A stretch of 64,000 nucleotides of DNA. Source: Fibrobacterota bacterium. Its GTDB lineage: Bacteria; Fibrobacterota; Fibrobacteria; UBA11236. Positions 8,492 to 17,378 of the stretch are shown one piece after another; position 1 is the stretch's first letter, and each line of letters starts with the position of its first letter. The DNA is taken from NCBI GenBank assembly GCA_028287505.1, contig JAQBPN010000019.1, forward strand, positions 97,074 to 161,073, written 5' to 3'. The notes beneath the pieces are model-generated. The model was not told where the DNA came from. It worked only from the letters and a program-made list of their open reading frames with translations, and searched no databases. Position numbers and translations under genes: made by a program.

Positions 8492-9991
8492 ATGTCCGGT
8501 AATTTCATCCAAATGCTGAAGCACTCCTCCATCTACGGGGTGTTCAACATTCTCAGCCGCGTGATCGGTTTCCTGATGATCCCGGTCTATACGCGTTTTC
8601 TTTCCCCGTCGGACTACGGCACCATCGAGCTGCTTGATCTGACCGGCTACATCGCCGCCATGTTCATCGGGCTCAGCCTGAGCAGCGCCATCACCCGGTT
8701 CTATTACGAGTACGCGGAGGAAGGGCAGCGCAAGCTGATGGCCTCCACGTCGCTGCTGTTCGTGGGCGCCGTGGCCATGGCGGTATGCCTGGCCCTCATC
8801 CCCGCCGGCGGGTTGTTCGCCCGCTCCCTGTTCGGGGCCGCCGGCAATCCGGTCTACTTCCGGATCATTTTCGCCACCCTGTTCTTCCAGGCGCTCATCG
8901 AAGAATGCCTGGTGCTGCTCCAGGTGCGGCAGCAATCCCTGGTGTATGCGGTCTTCTCCACGTTGCGCCTGCTGCTGGGGCTCTCTCTCAACATCCTCTT
9001 CGTGGTCCATTTCAAGATGGGCGTCTACGGGATCCTCTACAGCGGGCTGATCACTTCGTCGCTGGCGGGGATCTACATCTATTCGAAAACCCTGGTCGGA
9101 TTCGGCATCGGTTTCTCGACGGCCGAGCTCGGCAAGCTCATGAAGTTCGGACTTCCGCTTTTCCTGGCGGGTTTCGGCCCGTTCATCCTCACCTTCTCGG
9201 ATCGCTATTTCCTGAACCACTACGCCCCCCTCTCCGAGGTGGGCATCTACGCGCTGGCCTACAAGATCAGCATGCTCATCTCCGTGCTGGTCACCAACCC
9301 GTTCATCACCACCTGGGGGCCGAAGCGTTTCGAGATCGCCAAAAAACCGGACGCCAAGGAATTCATCGCGCGGGTATTCACCTACTACTGCCTGGTCATC
9401 TTCATTTTCGCCTTGGGTCTGTCCATGATGGCGGGGGAAATCCTGCAAATCGTGGCGGGCCCATCCTTCCGCTCCGCCGCGCGCTTCATCCCCATCCTGG
9501 CGGTGGGATATATCTTCGCCGGATGCTATTACCATTTCAACTACGGAATCTTCCTGATGAAGAAGACGTTCTACGCGACCTGGATCTGGGCGGGCGGCGC
9601 CGTGGTCAATATCATCCTCAACTATTTCCTCATCAGGGCGTACCATGGAATGGGGGCGACCCTGGCCACCTCCATTTCCTTCCTGTTCATTTCGGTGGTG
9701 ACCTTCACGGTCTCGCAGCGGCTCTATCCCATTCCCTTCGAGTTCGGCCGGATCGCCAAGCTTGCCTTGGCCATTCTGCCGGTGTACCTGGCCGCCCGCC
9801 TGCTTCCCGCCCTGCATCCCGTGGCCGCCATCGCCATCAAGACGGGGTTGTTGGCCATGTACCCCGCCTTGCTTTATGCGACGGGATTCTTCCGCAAGGA
9901 TGAAATCGCGGGCATGGCCTTACTCCTCTCCAAGGCCAGGGATTTCCGGACCCTGGCCGCGGCCAGATTCAGGGCCGGCGCCGGAAAATAG
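8492..9991 (+). CDS. Oligosaccharide flippase (Wzx-like, MOP superfamily)
   Basis: A 499-residue polytopic membrane protein with about fourteen hydrophobic segments. The N-terminus IYGVFNILSRVIGFLMIPV and the following TRFLSPSDYGTIELL are characteristic of polysaccharide biosynthesis proteins of the Wzx/RfbX group. It would flip undecaprenyl-linked repeat units to the periplasm. ATG 8492 is the first Met of the conserved region, though no strong ribosome site precedes it. It is the first of three flippases in the window (the others at 18864 and 44055), which suggests more than one glycan or a mosaic locus. The 166 bases upstream contain only a short TTTTCCGGAAAA palindrome. Confidence 0.92.
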   Translation: MSGNFIQMLKHSSIYGVFNILSRVIGFLMIPVYTRFLSPSDYGTIELLDLTGYIAAMFIGLSLSSAITRFYYEYAEEGQRKLMASTSLLFVGAVAMAVCLALIPAGGLFARSLFGAAGNPVYFRIIFATLFFQALIEECLVLLQVRQQSLVYAVFSTLRLLLGLSLNILFVVHFKMGVYGILYSGLITSSLAGIYIYSKTLVGFGIGFSTAELGKLMKFGLPLFLAGFGPFILTFSDRYFLNHYAPLSEVGIYALAYKISMLISVLVTNPFITTWGPKRFEIAKKPDAKEFIARVFTYYCLVIFIFALGLSMMAGEILQIVAGPSFRSAARFIPILAVGYIFAGCYYHFNYGIFLMKKTFYATWIWAGGAVVNIILNYFLIRAYHGMGATLATSISFLFISVVTFTVSQRLYPIPFEFGRIAKLALAILPVYLAARLLPALHPVAAIAIKTGLLAMYPALLYATGFFRKDEIAGMALLLSKARDFRTLAAARFRAGAGK

Positions 9992-10063
9992 CGGGCCAGG
10001 GCGGCCCGTTTCCCGAAAAATCTTTTTGGATTGCCGGTCCGATACGAATTTATTTTCGGATCC

Positions 10064-10942
10064 ATGCCGCGACAACGCAAGGTTTCCATCGGCATGCCGG
10101 TCCACGACGGCGGGAATCACCTTCACAAGGCGATGGAATCGCTGCTGTCGCAAACCTATTCCGATTTCGAACTCGTCATCTGCGACAACGCGTCGGGGGA
10201 TGGCACGGAGGACATCTGCCGCGCCTTCGCGTCCCGGGACAAGCGCGTCCGGTACCACCGCCATCGGGAGAACGTCGGGGCCGGGCGCAATTTCCGCGAA
10301 GTGTTCGCCAGGTGCCGGGGCGACTATTTCAAATGGGCGGCCCATGACGATGTGTACGACGCTACCTATCTCGCCCGCTGCGTGGAAGTCCTGGAAAGCC
10401 GCCCCGATGTGGTCCTGGCCTACAGCAAAACCATCCTCATGGACGCGGGCGGCCGGGAGATAGCGAAATACCAGGACCGCTTCAACCTCGATCGCCCCCT
10501 GCCGTCGGTCCGCTTCCAGGACCTCCTGACCCACCTCGGATTCTGCCATGCCGTTTTCGGCCTCATGCGCTCAAGGGTCCTGGCCGGAACGCGCCTGATG
10601 GGCAGCTACATGGCCGCGGACATGGTGCTGCTCGCGGAAATGGCCATGCTGGGGCGCTTCGTGGAGCATCCCGAATACCTGTTCCACCGCAGGCTGCACG
10701 CCGCAGCTTCGGCGCAGGCGAATCCGGACCCGAAGTCCCTGTCCGTCTGGTACGACCCCGCCAACAAAGGGGTGCCGCCCATGAAACGTTCGCGGATGCT
10801 GGTGGAATACCTGCGGGCCATTTCCCGGGTGCGCATGCCGCTGCCGGAAAAGCTGAAATGTTACCTGCAGATGGCCCGGTGGTCCTCCTGGTGGCGGCGG
10901 GACATAGGAGCCGAGATGCGGACCTCGCTTTTCAGCCAGTAG
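10064..10942 (+). CDS. Glycosyltransferase family 2
   Basis: A 292-residue GT-A enzyme. KVSIGMPVHDGG opens the domain, ICDNASGDGT is the nucleotide-binding loop, and YFKWAAHDDVY near residue 100 provides the HDD metal site. ATG 10064 fits the family N-terminus; the open frame to TTG 10031 adds no family sequence. It is a paralogue of the GT2 genes at 21419 and 40055, sharing the FKWA/FRWT block just before the metal site. The C-terminal third includes FHRRLHAAAS and PANKGVPPMKRSRML. It lies between a flippase and a C-methyltransferase gene on the same strand. The sugar transferred is not evident. Confidence 0.9.
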   Translation: MPRQRKVSIGMPVHDGGNHLHKAMESLLSQTYSDFELVICDNASGDGTEDICRAFASRDKRVRYHRHRENVGAGRNFREVFARCRGDYFKWAAHDDVYDATYLARCVEVLESRPDVVLAYSKTILMDAGGREIAKYQDRFNLDRPLPSVRFQDLLTHLGFCHAVFGLMRSRVLAGTRLMGSYMAADMVLLAEMAMLGRFVEHPEYLFHRRLHAAASAQANPDPKSLSVWYDPANKGVPPMKRSRMLVEYLRAISRVRMPLPEKLKCYLQMARWSSWWRRDIGAEMRTSLFSQ

Positions 10943-11123
10943 GCCGCCCGGCGCCCGAGGGGCCGCCAGGTCCCGATCGATCGGCCTTTTTTCCATCCCT
11001 ACGTTACCAACCGGTGCCGCGGGTTTATCTCAAGAGCCTGAGAAAGACCCGGATGCGAGTCGCTACGGATAATATATTTTTAAGCCACAAGATCGAGTGC
11101 GATAGTGCGAAGGAGCTGGAAAC

Positions 11124-12374
11124 ATGGCCGGAACAACCGAAGCGATCAAGGGCCTCTGCCGTTTTTGCAAGACCCCCCTGGAAACGACCCTGGTGGACCT
11201 GGGGATGTCGCCGCTATGCCAGACCCACCTGGAGGCGGCGGAGCTGAATCAGGGAGAGGAGTTCTTCCCCCTCAAAACCTTCATCTGCGAAAAATGCCTG
11301 CTGGTGCAGCTGCATGAATACGTGACTCCGGACAAAATCTTCACCGAATACGCCTACTTCTCGTCGTTCGTGGACACGCTGCTCCGCCTGGCGGAGAAAT
11401 ACGCGGATGCGGTCACTACCAGGTTCGGGCTCGGCCCCAAGAGCAAGGTGATCGAGGTGGCCAGCAATGACGGCTATCTGCTGCAATACTTCGTCCGCAA
11501 GGGCATACCGGTGCTGGGCATCGAGCCCGCCGCCAACGTGGCCAAGGCCGCGGAACAGAAAGGCGTCCCTTCGCTGGTCCGCTTTTTCGGAGTCCAGACC
11601 GCCAAGGACCTGGTCGCCCAAGGCGTGCAGGCGGACCTGCTGTTGGGCAACAACGTGCTTCCCCACGTTCCCGATCTCCATGATTTCGTCGGCGGTCTCA
11701 AGATCCTGCTGAAAAAAGGCGGCGTCATCACCATCGATTTCCAGCATCTGATGCGGATGATGGAAGGGAACCAATTCGACACTATTTACCAGGAGCATTT
11801 CTCCTACTTATCCCTCACCTTCGTCAAAAAGCTGTTCGCCCATTACAGTCTTACCCTTTTCGACGTCGAGGAGGTCCCCACCCACGGCGGTTCCCTGCGC
11901 ATATTCGCCAGGCACTCGGACGAGTCCGGCCCCGTGGAGCCTCGGGTGGCCGCCATGCTCGCCGTCGAGGAGAAGGCGGGCATGAACACTCTGGCCCATT
12001 ACCAGGCCTTCGAGGCGCGGGTCAAGGAAACCAAGTACAAGCTGTTGGATCTCCTCATCCAGGCCAAGCGGCAAGGCAAGTCCATCGCGGGTTATGGCGC
12101 GGCCGGCAAGACGAACACCTTGCTCAACTACTGCGGCATCCGCTCGGATTTCATCGACTACACCGTCGATCGCAATCCCTACAAGCAGGGCAAATTCCTC
12201 CCGGGGACCCATATCCCCATCTACCCCCCCGATCGCATCCGGGAGACCAAGCCCGATTATCTTTTCATCGGACCGTGGAATCTGGTTACCGAGATCATGG
12301 AACAAACAGCCTATATCCGCGAATGGGGCGGAAAATGGATTGTCCCCATCCCGGAAGCCCGGATATTTCCTTAA
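11124..12374 (+). CDS. Sugar C-methyltransferase-like protein (Methyltransf_13/14 type)
   Basis: The 416-residue protein has the three-part layout of NDP-keto-deoxysugar C-methyltransferases such as TylC3. First comes an N-terminal zinc domain with Cys12, Cys15, Cys55 and Cys58. Then a SAM-binding domain follows, with VIEVASNDGYLLQYF and LLGNNVLPHVPDLHDFV. Last is a C-terminal domain with PTHGGSLRIFARH, IAGYGAAGKTNTLLNYCG and FLPGTHIPIYPP. It probably adds a methyl group to a 4-keto sugar nucleotide, giving a branched sugar. AAGGAG lies eight bases before the ATG. The 181 bases upstream are AT-rich near 11070, but I could not fit a good -35/-10 pair there. Substrate identity is an inference from the family. 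Confidence 0.85.
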   Translation: MAGTTEAIKGLCRFCKTPLETTLVDLGMSPLCQTHLEAAELNQGEEFFPLKTFICEKCLLVQLHEYVTPDKIFTEYAYFSSFVDTLLRLAEKYADAVTTRFGLGPKSKVIEVASNDGYLLQYFVRKGIPVLGIEPAANVAKAAEQKGVPSLVRFFGVQTAKDLVAQGVQADLLLGNNVLPHVPDLHDFVGGLKILLKKGGVITIDFQHLMRMMEGNQFDTIYQEHFSYLSLTFVKKLFAHYSLTLFDVEEVPTHGGSLRIFARHSDESGPVEPRVAAMLAVEEKAGMNTLAHYQAFEARVKETKYKLLDLLIQAKRQGKSIAGYGAAGKTNTLLNYCGIRSDFIDYTVDRNPYKQGKFLPGTHIPIYPPDRIRETKPDYLFIGPWNLVTEIMEQTAYIREWGGKWIVPIPEARIFP

Positions 12375-12463
12375 AAGAAGGGGATTTTCAAAGGGATGCG
12401 CTTTTTGATTTCTTTTCGGCCCGGGAAAGGCAATATTTCGGAATAGCCATAGCCGTTTGCCCT

Positions 12464-12504
12464 TGTAATTCGCCTGTAATTGCCATCCGGTTTGGAACTA
12501 TAAT
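12464..12504 (+). promoter_or_regulatory. Direct repeat and -10 box before the nucleotide-sugar operon
   Basis: Two adjoining copies of TGTAATT(C)GCC lie at 12464-12474 and 12475-12484, where a -35 box would be expected. A TATAAT at 12499-12504 follows. There is no good -35 hexamer, so the repeat may be an activator site. The remaining bases between 12375 and 12612 hold no gene. Confidence 0.4.
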
Positions 12505-12612
12505 TAGGACCTATCGGGCAATGGACACGGGCATCCGGAGCGGCGCGGGTATTTTCGGAACGGTATGCGCCGGGATGCGTCCCGCACGCCAGGAAAAGGA
12601 GAGGTTTTCCCC

Positions 12613-13539
12613 ATGAACACGATCCAAATCGATCCCGGGCTTACAGAGGAGCAACGCCGAAAACAGATCTACAAGGGCCAGATCATGGTTCTCTCCCCTA
12701 CGCCGGGATCCCTGCAGCTGTGCGCCTTCGCCAGGGAGTTGCTGGTCCAGGGGTTCGGCGGATTGGATCCGCAGAAAGCCCATGAGACCCTGCCGGTGGA
12801 AAAATACGCGGAGATCCTCGCGGTAGTCAAACCGAAATTCATCCATCATCCGGAATCCAAGCGCCTGCTCCGCGTCATCGCCGCGGAAACCGGCCATGAT
12901 CTCGCGAACACCTACCTGGATACCCCGCGCCTGCGCTCCGCCGCGCCCCATGACTATCTGCGATTCGGGATCGCCTACGCATTCCATCCGCACCGGGACA
13001 CCTGGTACTCGGCGCCCTTCGCCCAGGTCAACTGGTGGATGCCCGTCTATGAATTCGAATCCGGGAATTCCATGGCTTTCCACCCCAGGTACTGGGACAA
13101 GCCCGTGCGCAACAGTTCCCGGAACTACAACTACCAGGATTGGAACGAAGGGCCGCGCCAGAACGCGGCCGCGCATATCAAGTCCGACACGCGCGAACAG
13201 CCGAAGCCGGAAGAAGAAGTGGAAATGGAACCGCAATTGCGGATTGTCTGCCCGGTGGGCGGCATCATCCTTTTCTCGGGAGCCCAGTTGCATTCCACCG
13301 TCCCGAACGCCACCGGAACCACGCGGTTCAGCATCGATTTCCGCAGCGTGAACATCGAGGACGTCCGATCGGGCCGGGGCGCGCACAACATCGACTCCCA
13401 GTGCTCGGGCACCGCCATGGTCGACTACATGCGCGGATTGGACATGACGCCGATGCCCGATGAGCTTATCATTAAGCACTTGGCGCCGGGGTACAAGGAA
13501 AAGACCCTGGGCACCCAGGAAAAGATCAAGGCGACTTGA
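12613..13539 (+). CDS. Fe(II)/2-oxoglutarate-type oxygenase-like protein
   Basis: A 308-residue protein with the facial-triad pattern of the PhyH-like oxygenase superfamily. His127 and Asp129 lie in AFHPHRDTW, the distal His227 in GAQLHSTVPN, and Arg238, which would hold the 2-oxoglutarate carboxylate, in TTRFS. The core is rich in aromatic residues (QVNWWMPVYEF). ATG 12613 is chosen because AGGAGAGG precedes it by nine bases. It is the first gene of a closely packed operon for nucleotide sugars, so a sugar or acyl-group hydroxylation is plausible. I do not know a characterised member with this exact sequence. Family level is fairly secure, substrate is unknown. Confidence 0.7.
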   Translation: MNTIQIDPGLTEEQRRKQIYKGQIMVLSPTPGSLQLCAFARELLVQGFGGLDPQKAHETLPVEKYAEILAVVKPKFIHHPESKRLLRVIAAETGHDLANTYLDTPRLRSAAPHDYLRFGIAYAFHPHRDTWYSAPFAQVNWWMPVYEFESGNSMAFHPRYWDKPVRNSSRNYNYQDWNEGPRQNAAAHIKSDTREQPKPEEEVEMEPQLRIVCPVGGIILFSGAQLHSTVPNATGTTRFSIDFRSVNIEDVRSGRGAHNIDSQCSGTAMVDYMRGLDMTPMPDELIIKHLAPGYKEKTLGTQEKIKAT

Positions 13540-13568
13540 GCCAACCGGCTCGCAATCAGGAGAGAACC

Positions 13569-14678
13569 GTGACCGAGACCGCACGCGATATCGTAGACAA
13601 GGACCTGTCCTATCTTTGCCAGAATCTGCGCGAAGAATTCGGGAGCATGGGGGGCAAACGCCTGCTCATTGTGGGGGGCGCGGGCTTCCTGGGCTATTAC
13701 CTGATCCAGTCGGTCCTGTTCTGGAACGAAACCGAAGGCGCCGCCAAGCCCATCCGCGTCACCGTGTACGACAATTACATCCGCGGGGTGCCGCAGTGGT
13801 TGTCCGGATTGAAGGGCAATCCCAACCTGACCCTGGTGACCCAGGATATCTCGCAACCGCTTCCCGCGGATATGCCGGACTTCCAATACATCATCCACGC
13901 GGGATCGATCGCCTCTCCGGTCTACTACCGCAAATATCCCATCGAGACCATGGACGCGAACGTGGGCGGTCTCCGCTCCCTGCTGGAATACGCCAAGGGA
14001 CGGGTCAAGGCGGGCAAGGCCTTCGATGGGTTTCTGTTCTACTCCAGCAGCGAAATCTACGGGGACCCCACCCCGGATTTCATCCCCACGCCGGAAACCT
14101 ACCGCGGCAATGTCTCCTGCACCGGCCCCCGCGCGTGCTACGATGAGTCGAAGCGCTATGGCGAAACCCTGTGCGTCAACTTCATGCAGCAGCACGGCCT
14201 GCCCATCAAGGTGGCCCGGCCTTTCAACAATTACGGGCCCGGCCTCAAGATCACGGACACCCGCGTGCTGCCGGACTTCGCCCGCGACGTATTCGCCGGC
14301 CGGGACATCGTCATGCGCTCGGACGGCAGCCCCAAGCGCACGTTCTGCTACGTGGCCGACGCCGTGGCGGGATATTACAAGGTCCTGGTCAAAGGCCGCC
14401 CCGGGGAAGCCTACAACATCGGGATCGAGAAGCCGGAGATTTCCGTAGCGCAATTGGCCGATACGGTGGCCGCCATCGGCCGCGACCTGTTCGGCTACAA
14501 AGGCAAAGTGGTCCGCAAGGTGGACGCGGACTACCTGGTGGACAATCCGGAACGGCGCCAGCCCATCATCACCAAGGCCCGCCAGGAGCTGGGCTACAAT
14601 CCCACCATCCTGGTGGACGAAGGCCTGCGGCGTTCCATGGTCTGGTATTCCGGCAACCGCGAGGCCACGGAGGCCTGA
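13569..14678 (+). CDS. NAD-dependent sugar epimerase/decarboxylase (extended SDR)
   Basis: A 369-residue extended short-chain dehydrogenase. The NAD-binding GGAGFLG lies at residues 36-42, the catalytic YDESK at 191-195, and RPFNNYGPG and SDGSPKRTFCYVAD are the substrate-domain motifs. The overall pattern is closest to UDP-glucuronate decarboxylase (UDP-xylose synthase). That fits, because a UDP-glucose dehydrogenase that would make UDP-glucuronate starts inside its stop codon. A dehydratase or epimerase on another NDP-sugar is the alternative. The start is GTG 13569 with AGGAG six bases before it; the open frame back to TTG 13536 has no ribosome site. The stop overlaps the next ATG as ATGA. 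Confidence 0.85.
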   Translation: MTETARDIVDKDLSYLCQNLREEFGSMGGKRLLIVGGAGFLGYYLIQSVLFWNETEGAAKPIRVTVYDNYIRGVPQWLSGLKGNPNLTLVTQDISQPLPADMPDFQYIIHAGSIASPVYYRKYPIETMDANVGGLRSLLEYAKGRVKAGKAFDGFLFYSSSEIYGDPTPDFIPTPETYRGNVSCTGPRACYDESKRYGETLCVNFMQQHGLPIKVARPFNNYGPGLKITDTRVLPDFARDVFAGRDIVMRSDGSPKRTFCYVADAVAGYYKVLVKGRPGEAYNIGIEKPEISVAQLADTVAAIGRDLFGYKGKVVRKVDADYLVDNPERRQPIITKARQELGYNPTILVDEGLRRSMVWYSGNREATEA

Positions 14679-16012
14679 TGAAGATTTCCATCATGGGGAC
14701 CGGCTACGTGGGGCTGGTCACGGGAGCCTGCCTGGCGGAAAAGGGACACGAAGTCTCCTGCATCGATTTGGACGCGGGCAAGGTCGATCGCATCAACCGC
14801 GGCGAGTCGCCCATCTTCGAGAACGGCCTGGACGCCTTGCTGACCCGCAACATCGGCAAGCGGCTCCGCGCCACCGTCGACGCCAAGGCGGCGATTCTGG
14901 CGTCCGACATGACCATGATCGCGGTGGGCACGCCCTTCGACGGCGAGCGCATCGATCTCCGTTTCATCCGCGCCTGCGCCCAGACCATCGGGGAGGCCAT
15001 CAAGGCCAAGCCGTCCTATCACGTGGTGGTGGTGAAGAGCACGGTGGTGCCCGGGACCACGGACGCGGTGGTGCTTCCCATCCTGGAAGAGGCTTCCGGC
15101 AAGCGCGCCGGGAAGGACTTCGGAGTGGGCATGAATCCCGAGTTCCTCACCGAAGGCGAGGCCGTCAGCGACTTCATGGAACCGGACCGGATCGTCTGCG
15201 GCGGCATCGACGATCGGACCTGCGACGCCCTGGAGGCCCTGTACGCGGCCTTTCCGAAGGTACCGAAGCTGCGGACCAACAACAGCTCGGCGGAAATGAT
15301 CAAGTATTCCTCCAACGCCCTGCTCGCGAACCTGATCTCCTTCTCCAACGAGCTCGCCAATCTGGGCGCGGCCCTGGGGAATATCGATACCGTGGAGGTG
15401 ATGCGCGGCCTGCATCTCAGCCGCTATCTGAGCCTGCCGGACGGGACCGGCGGCCTGAAGTTCCCTCCCATCAACTCCTTCATCATGGCCGGCTGCGGTT
15501 TCGGCGGCAGCTGCCTGCCCAAGGACGTGAGCGCCCTGATCGCCCATGGCAAATCCATCGGCGTGCCCATGGACATGCTCCAGGCCTCGCTCAGCGTCAA
15601 CGGCCGCCAGCCCGATCAGATCTTCCGGCTTTTGGGCAAACATTTCCCTTCCCTGAAGGACAGGCGCATCGCCGTGCTGGGGCTTTCCTTCCGTCCCGAT
15701 ACCAACGACATGCGCGAATCCCCCGCCATCCCCATCATCCGCAGGCTGCAAAAAGAGGGCGCCGTGGTCACGGCATTCGATCCGGCCGCCGCCGAGGAGG
15801 GCAAAGCGATTTTCGGCGCCGGGCTCCGCATCGCCCCTTCCCTGGAGAAGGCCCTGGAAGGATGCGAAGCCGTCGTCCTGGTCACCCGCTGGAAGGAATT
15901 CGAGAAGGTGCCGGCCTTGATCTCCGCCCTGTCGCCGCAGCCCGTGCTGGTGGACGGAAGACGCATGCTGGACAAGAAATCGGTGAAACGCTACGAGGGC
16001 ATAGGACTTTGA
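14678..16012 (+). CDS. ugd: UDP-glucose 6-dehydrogenase family
   Basis: A 444-residue nucleotide-sugar dehydrogenase with the complete three-domain architecture. The N-terminal Rossmann motif GTGYVGLVTGACLAEKGH binds NAD. The centre holds VVVKSTVVPGTTD and NPEFLTEGEAV. The catalytic Cys, near residue 279, lies in GCGFGGSCLPKDV. The C-terminal domain has LGLSFRPDTNDMRESPA. It oxidises UDP-glucose twice to UDP-glucuronate, though a related UDP-N-acetylhexosamine is possible. Its ATG overlaps the upstream stop (ATGA), so translation is coupled to the epimerase/decarboxylase gene. The frame is open far upstream, but that part is only the antiphase of the neighbour. Confidence 0.92.
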   Translation: MKISIMGTGYVGLVTGACLAEKGHEVSCIDLDAGKVDRINRGESPIFENGLDALLTRNIGKRLRATVDAKAAILASDMTMIAVGTPFDGERIDLRFIRACAQTIGEAIKAKPSYHVVVVKSTVVPGTTDAVVLPILEEASGKRAGKDFGVGMNPEFLTEGEAVSDFMEPDRIVCGGIDDRTCDALEALYAAFPKVPKLRTNNSSAEMIKYSSNALLANLISFSNELANLGAALGNIDTVEVMRGLHLSRYLSLPDGTGGLKFPPINSFIMAGCGFGGSCLPKDVSALIAHGKSIGVPMDMLQASLSVNGRQPDQIFRLLGKHFPSLKDRRIAVLGLSFRPDTNDMRESPAIPIIRRLQKEGAVVTAFDPAAAEEGKAIFGAGLRIAPSLEKALEGCEAVVLVTRWKEFEKVPALISALSPQPVLVDGRRMLDKKSVKRYEGIGL

Positions 16013-16031
16013 CTTTCAGGATGGGCGCCGC

Positions 16032-17378
16032 ATGGATCTCAAAGGACTGAAGACCGCCCTGGGCGAAAACGATCCGGGCGCAGCCATGCACGCCCTGGCT
16101 TCCAGGCTTTACCCGCTGTGCCGGAGCATCACCGGAAACGGCGTGCGGCAGACGCTCGGCATCCTCAAAGAAACCCTGCCGCTCACATTGAGCGAAGTCC
16201 CCACCGGCACCCAGGTCCTCGATTGGACCGTGCCCCGGGAGTGGAACATCCGCGATGCCTATATCAAGGACTCGCGCGGGAACCGCGTGGTGGATTTCCA
16301 GGCCCACAACCTGCATGTGGTGGGTTATAGCGTTCCCGTCCACGCCAAGATGCGCCTCGAGGAGTTGCGGCCCCGCCTGCACTCGCTGCCGGACAAGCCC
16401 GATTTCATCCCCTACCGGAACTCCTTCTACAAGGACGACTGGGGATTCTGCCTCACCCACAAGCAATTGCTGGCGCTCAAGGACGACGAGTACGAGGTCC
16501 GCATCGATTCCGCTTTGACGGACGGCAACCTCACCTACGGAGAGATTACGTTGCCCGGAACGAGCCGGGAGGAAATCCTCATCAGCTGCCACGTCTGCCA
16601 TCCGTCCCTGGCCAACGACAACCTGTCCGGCATCGCCGTGGCCCAGCACCTGGCCCGTTACCTCTCCAAGGTCCCGCATCTCTATACCTACCGAATGCTG
16701 TTCCTGCCGGTCACCATAGGCGCCATCACCTGGCTGGCCCGCAACGAAAACGATCTGGGCCGCGTCCGGCATGGGCTGGTGCTCAGCCTGCTGGGCGATT
16801 CCGGGCCCATGACCTTCAAGCGCAGCCGCAAGGGCGATGCCGCCGTGGACCGCGCCGCCGCGCACGTGCTCAAGCACGCGGGCAAGGGCGGACGCGTCGA
16901 GGACTTCATCCCCTACGGATACGATGAACGCCAGTTCTGCTCTCCCGGATTCGACCTTCCGGTGGGGTGCCTGATGCGCACGCCCCACGGCCGTTTCCCC
17001 GAGTACCACACTTCCGGCGACAACCTGGCTTTCATCAAGCCGGAAAACCTCGAGGATTCCCTGGCCACCTGCCTGGCCATCCTGGAGGTGCTGGAACACG
17101 ACGGCGTCTTCGTCAATCTTAACCCCAAGGGCGAACCGCAATTGGGCCGCCGGGGCCTCTACCGCGCCATGGCCGATAGGACGGACGGGGACTGGAACGA
17201 GATGTCCATGCTGTGGGCGCTCAACCTGGGCGACGGGAAACACTCCCTGCTGGACGTGGCGGAGCGGTCCGGCCTGCCTTTCGGCAACATATTCAGGGCC
17301 ACGGAAGCCTTGCGCGCGTGCGGCCTCATGGCTTCGGCCGATGGTTTGGAAAAACATAACCGGGAGAACGGGAAATGA
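16032..17378 (+). CDS. DUF4910 zinc-peptidase-like protein with C-terminal winged helix
   Basis: A 448-residue protein with the pattern of the DUF4910 family, related to M28 aminopeptidases. It begins with LYPLCRSITGNGVRQTL, typical of the family. Candidate zinc ligands are visible in ISCHVCHPSLANDNLSG, in YGYDERQFCSPG and in PEYHTSGDN. The last 70 residues form the winged-helix segment with LLDVAERSGLPFGNIF. Members are often found in glycan and nonulosonate clusters, where their role is unclear. Here the gene sits between ugd and a sugar nucleotidyltransferase, with ATGA coupling to the latter. Removal of an aminoacyl or acyl group from a sugar is a reasonable guess, but nothing in the sequence proves it. 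Confidence 0.85.
   Translation: MDLKGLKTALGENDPGAAMHALASRLYPLCRSITGNGVRQTLGILKETLPLTLSEVPTGTQVLDWTVPREWNIRDAYIKDSRGNRVVDFQAHNLHVVGYSVPVHAKMRLEELRPRLHSLPDKPDFIPYRNSFYKDDWGFCLTHKQLLALKDDEYEVRIDSALTDGNLTYGEITLPGTSREEILISCHVCHPSLANDNLSGIAVAQHLARYLSKVPHLYTYRMLFLPVTIGAITWLARNENDLGRVRHGLVLSLLGDSGPMTFKRSRKGDAAVDRAAAHVLKHAGKGGRVEDFIPYGYDERQFCSPGFDLPVGCLMRTPHGRFPEYHTSGDNLAFIKPENLEDSLATCLAILEVLEHDGVFVNLNPKGEPQLGRRGLYRAMADRTDGDWNEMSMLWALNLGDGKHSLLDVAERSGLPFGNIFRATEALRACGLMASADGLEKHNRENGK

Noticed and set aside
14171..14677. Upstream extension of the ugd frame
   Set aside because: This part lies antiphase inside the epimerase gene and has no dehydrogenase sequence. The ATGA overlap at 14678 is the natural start.
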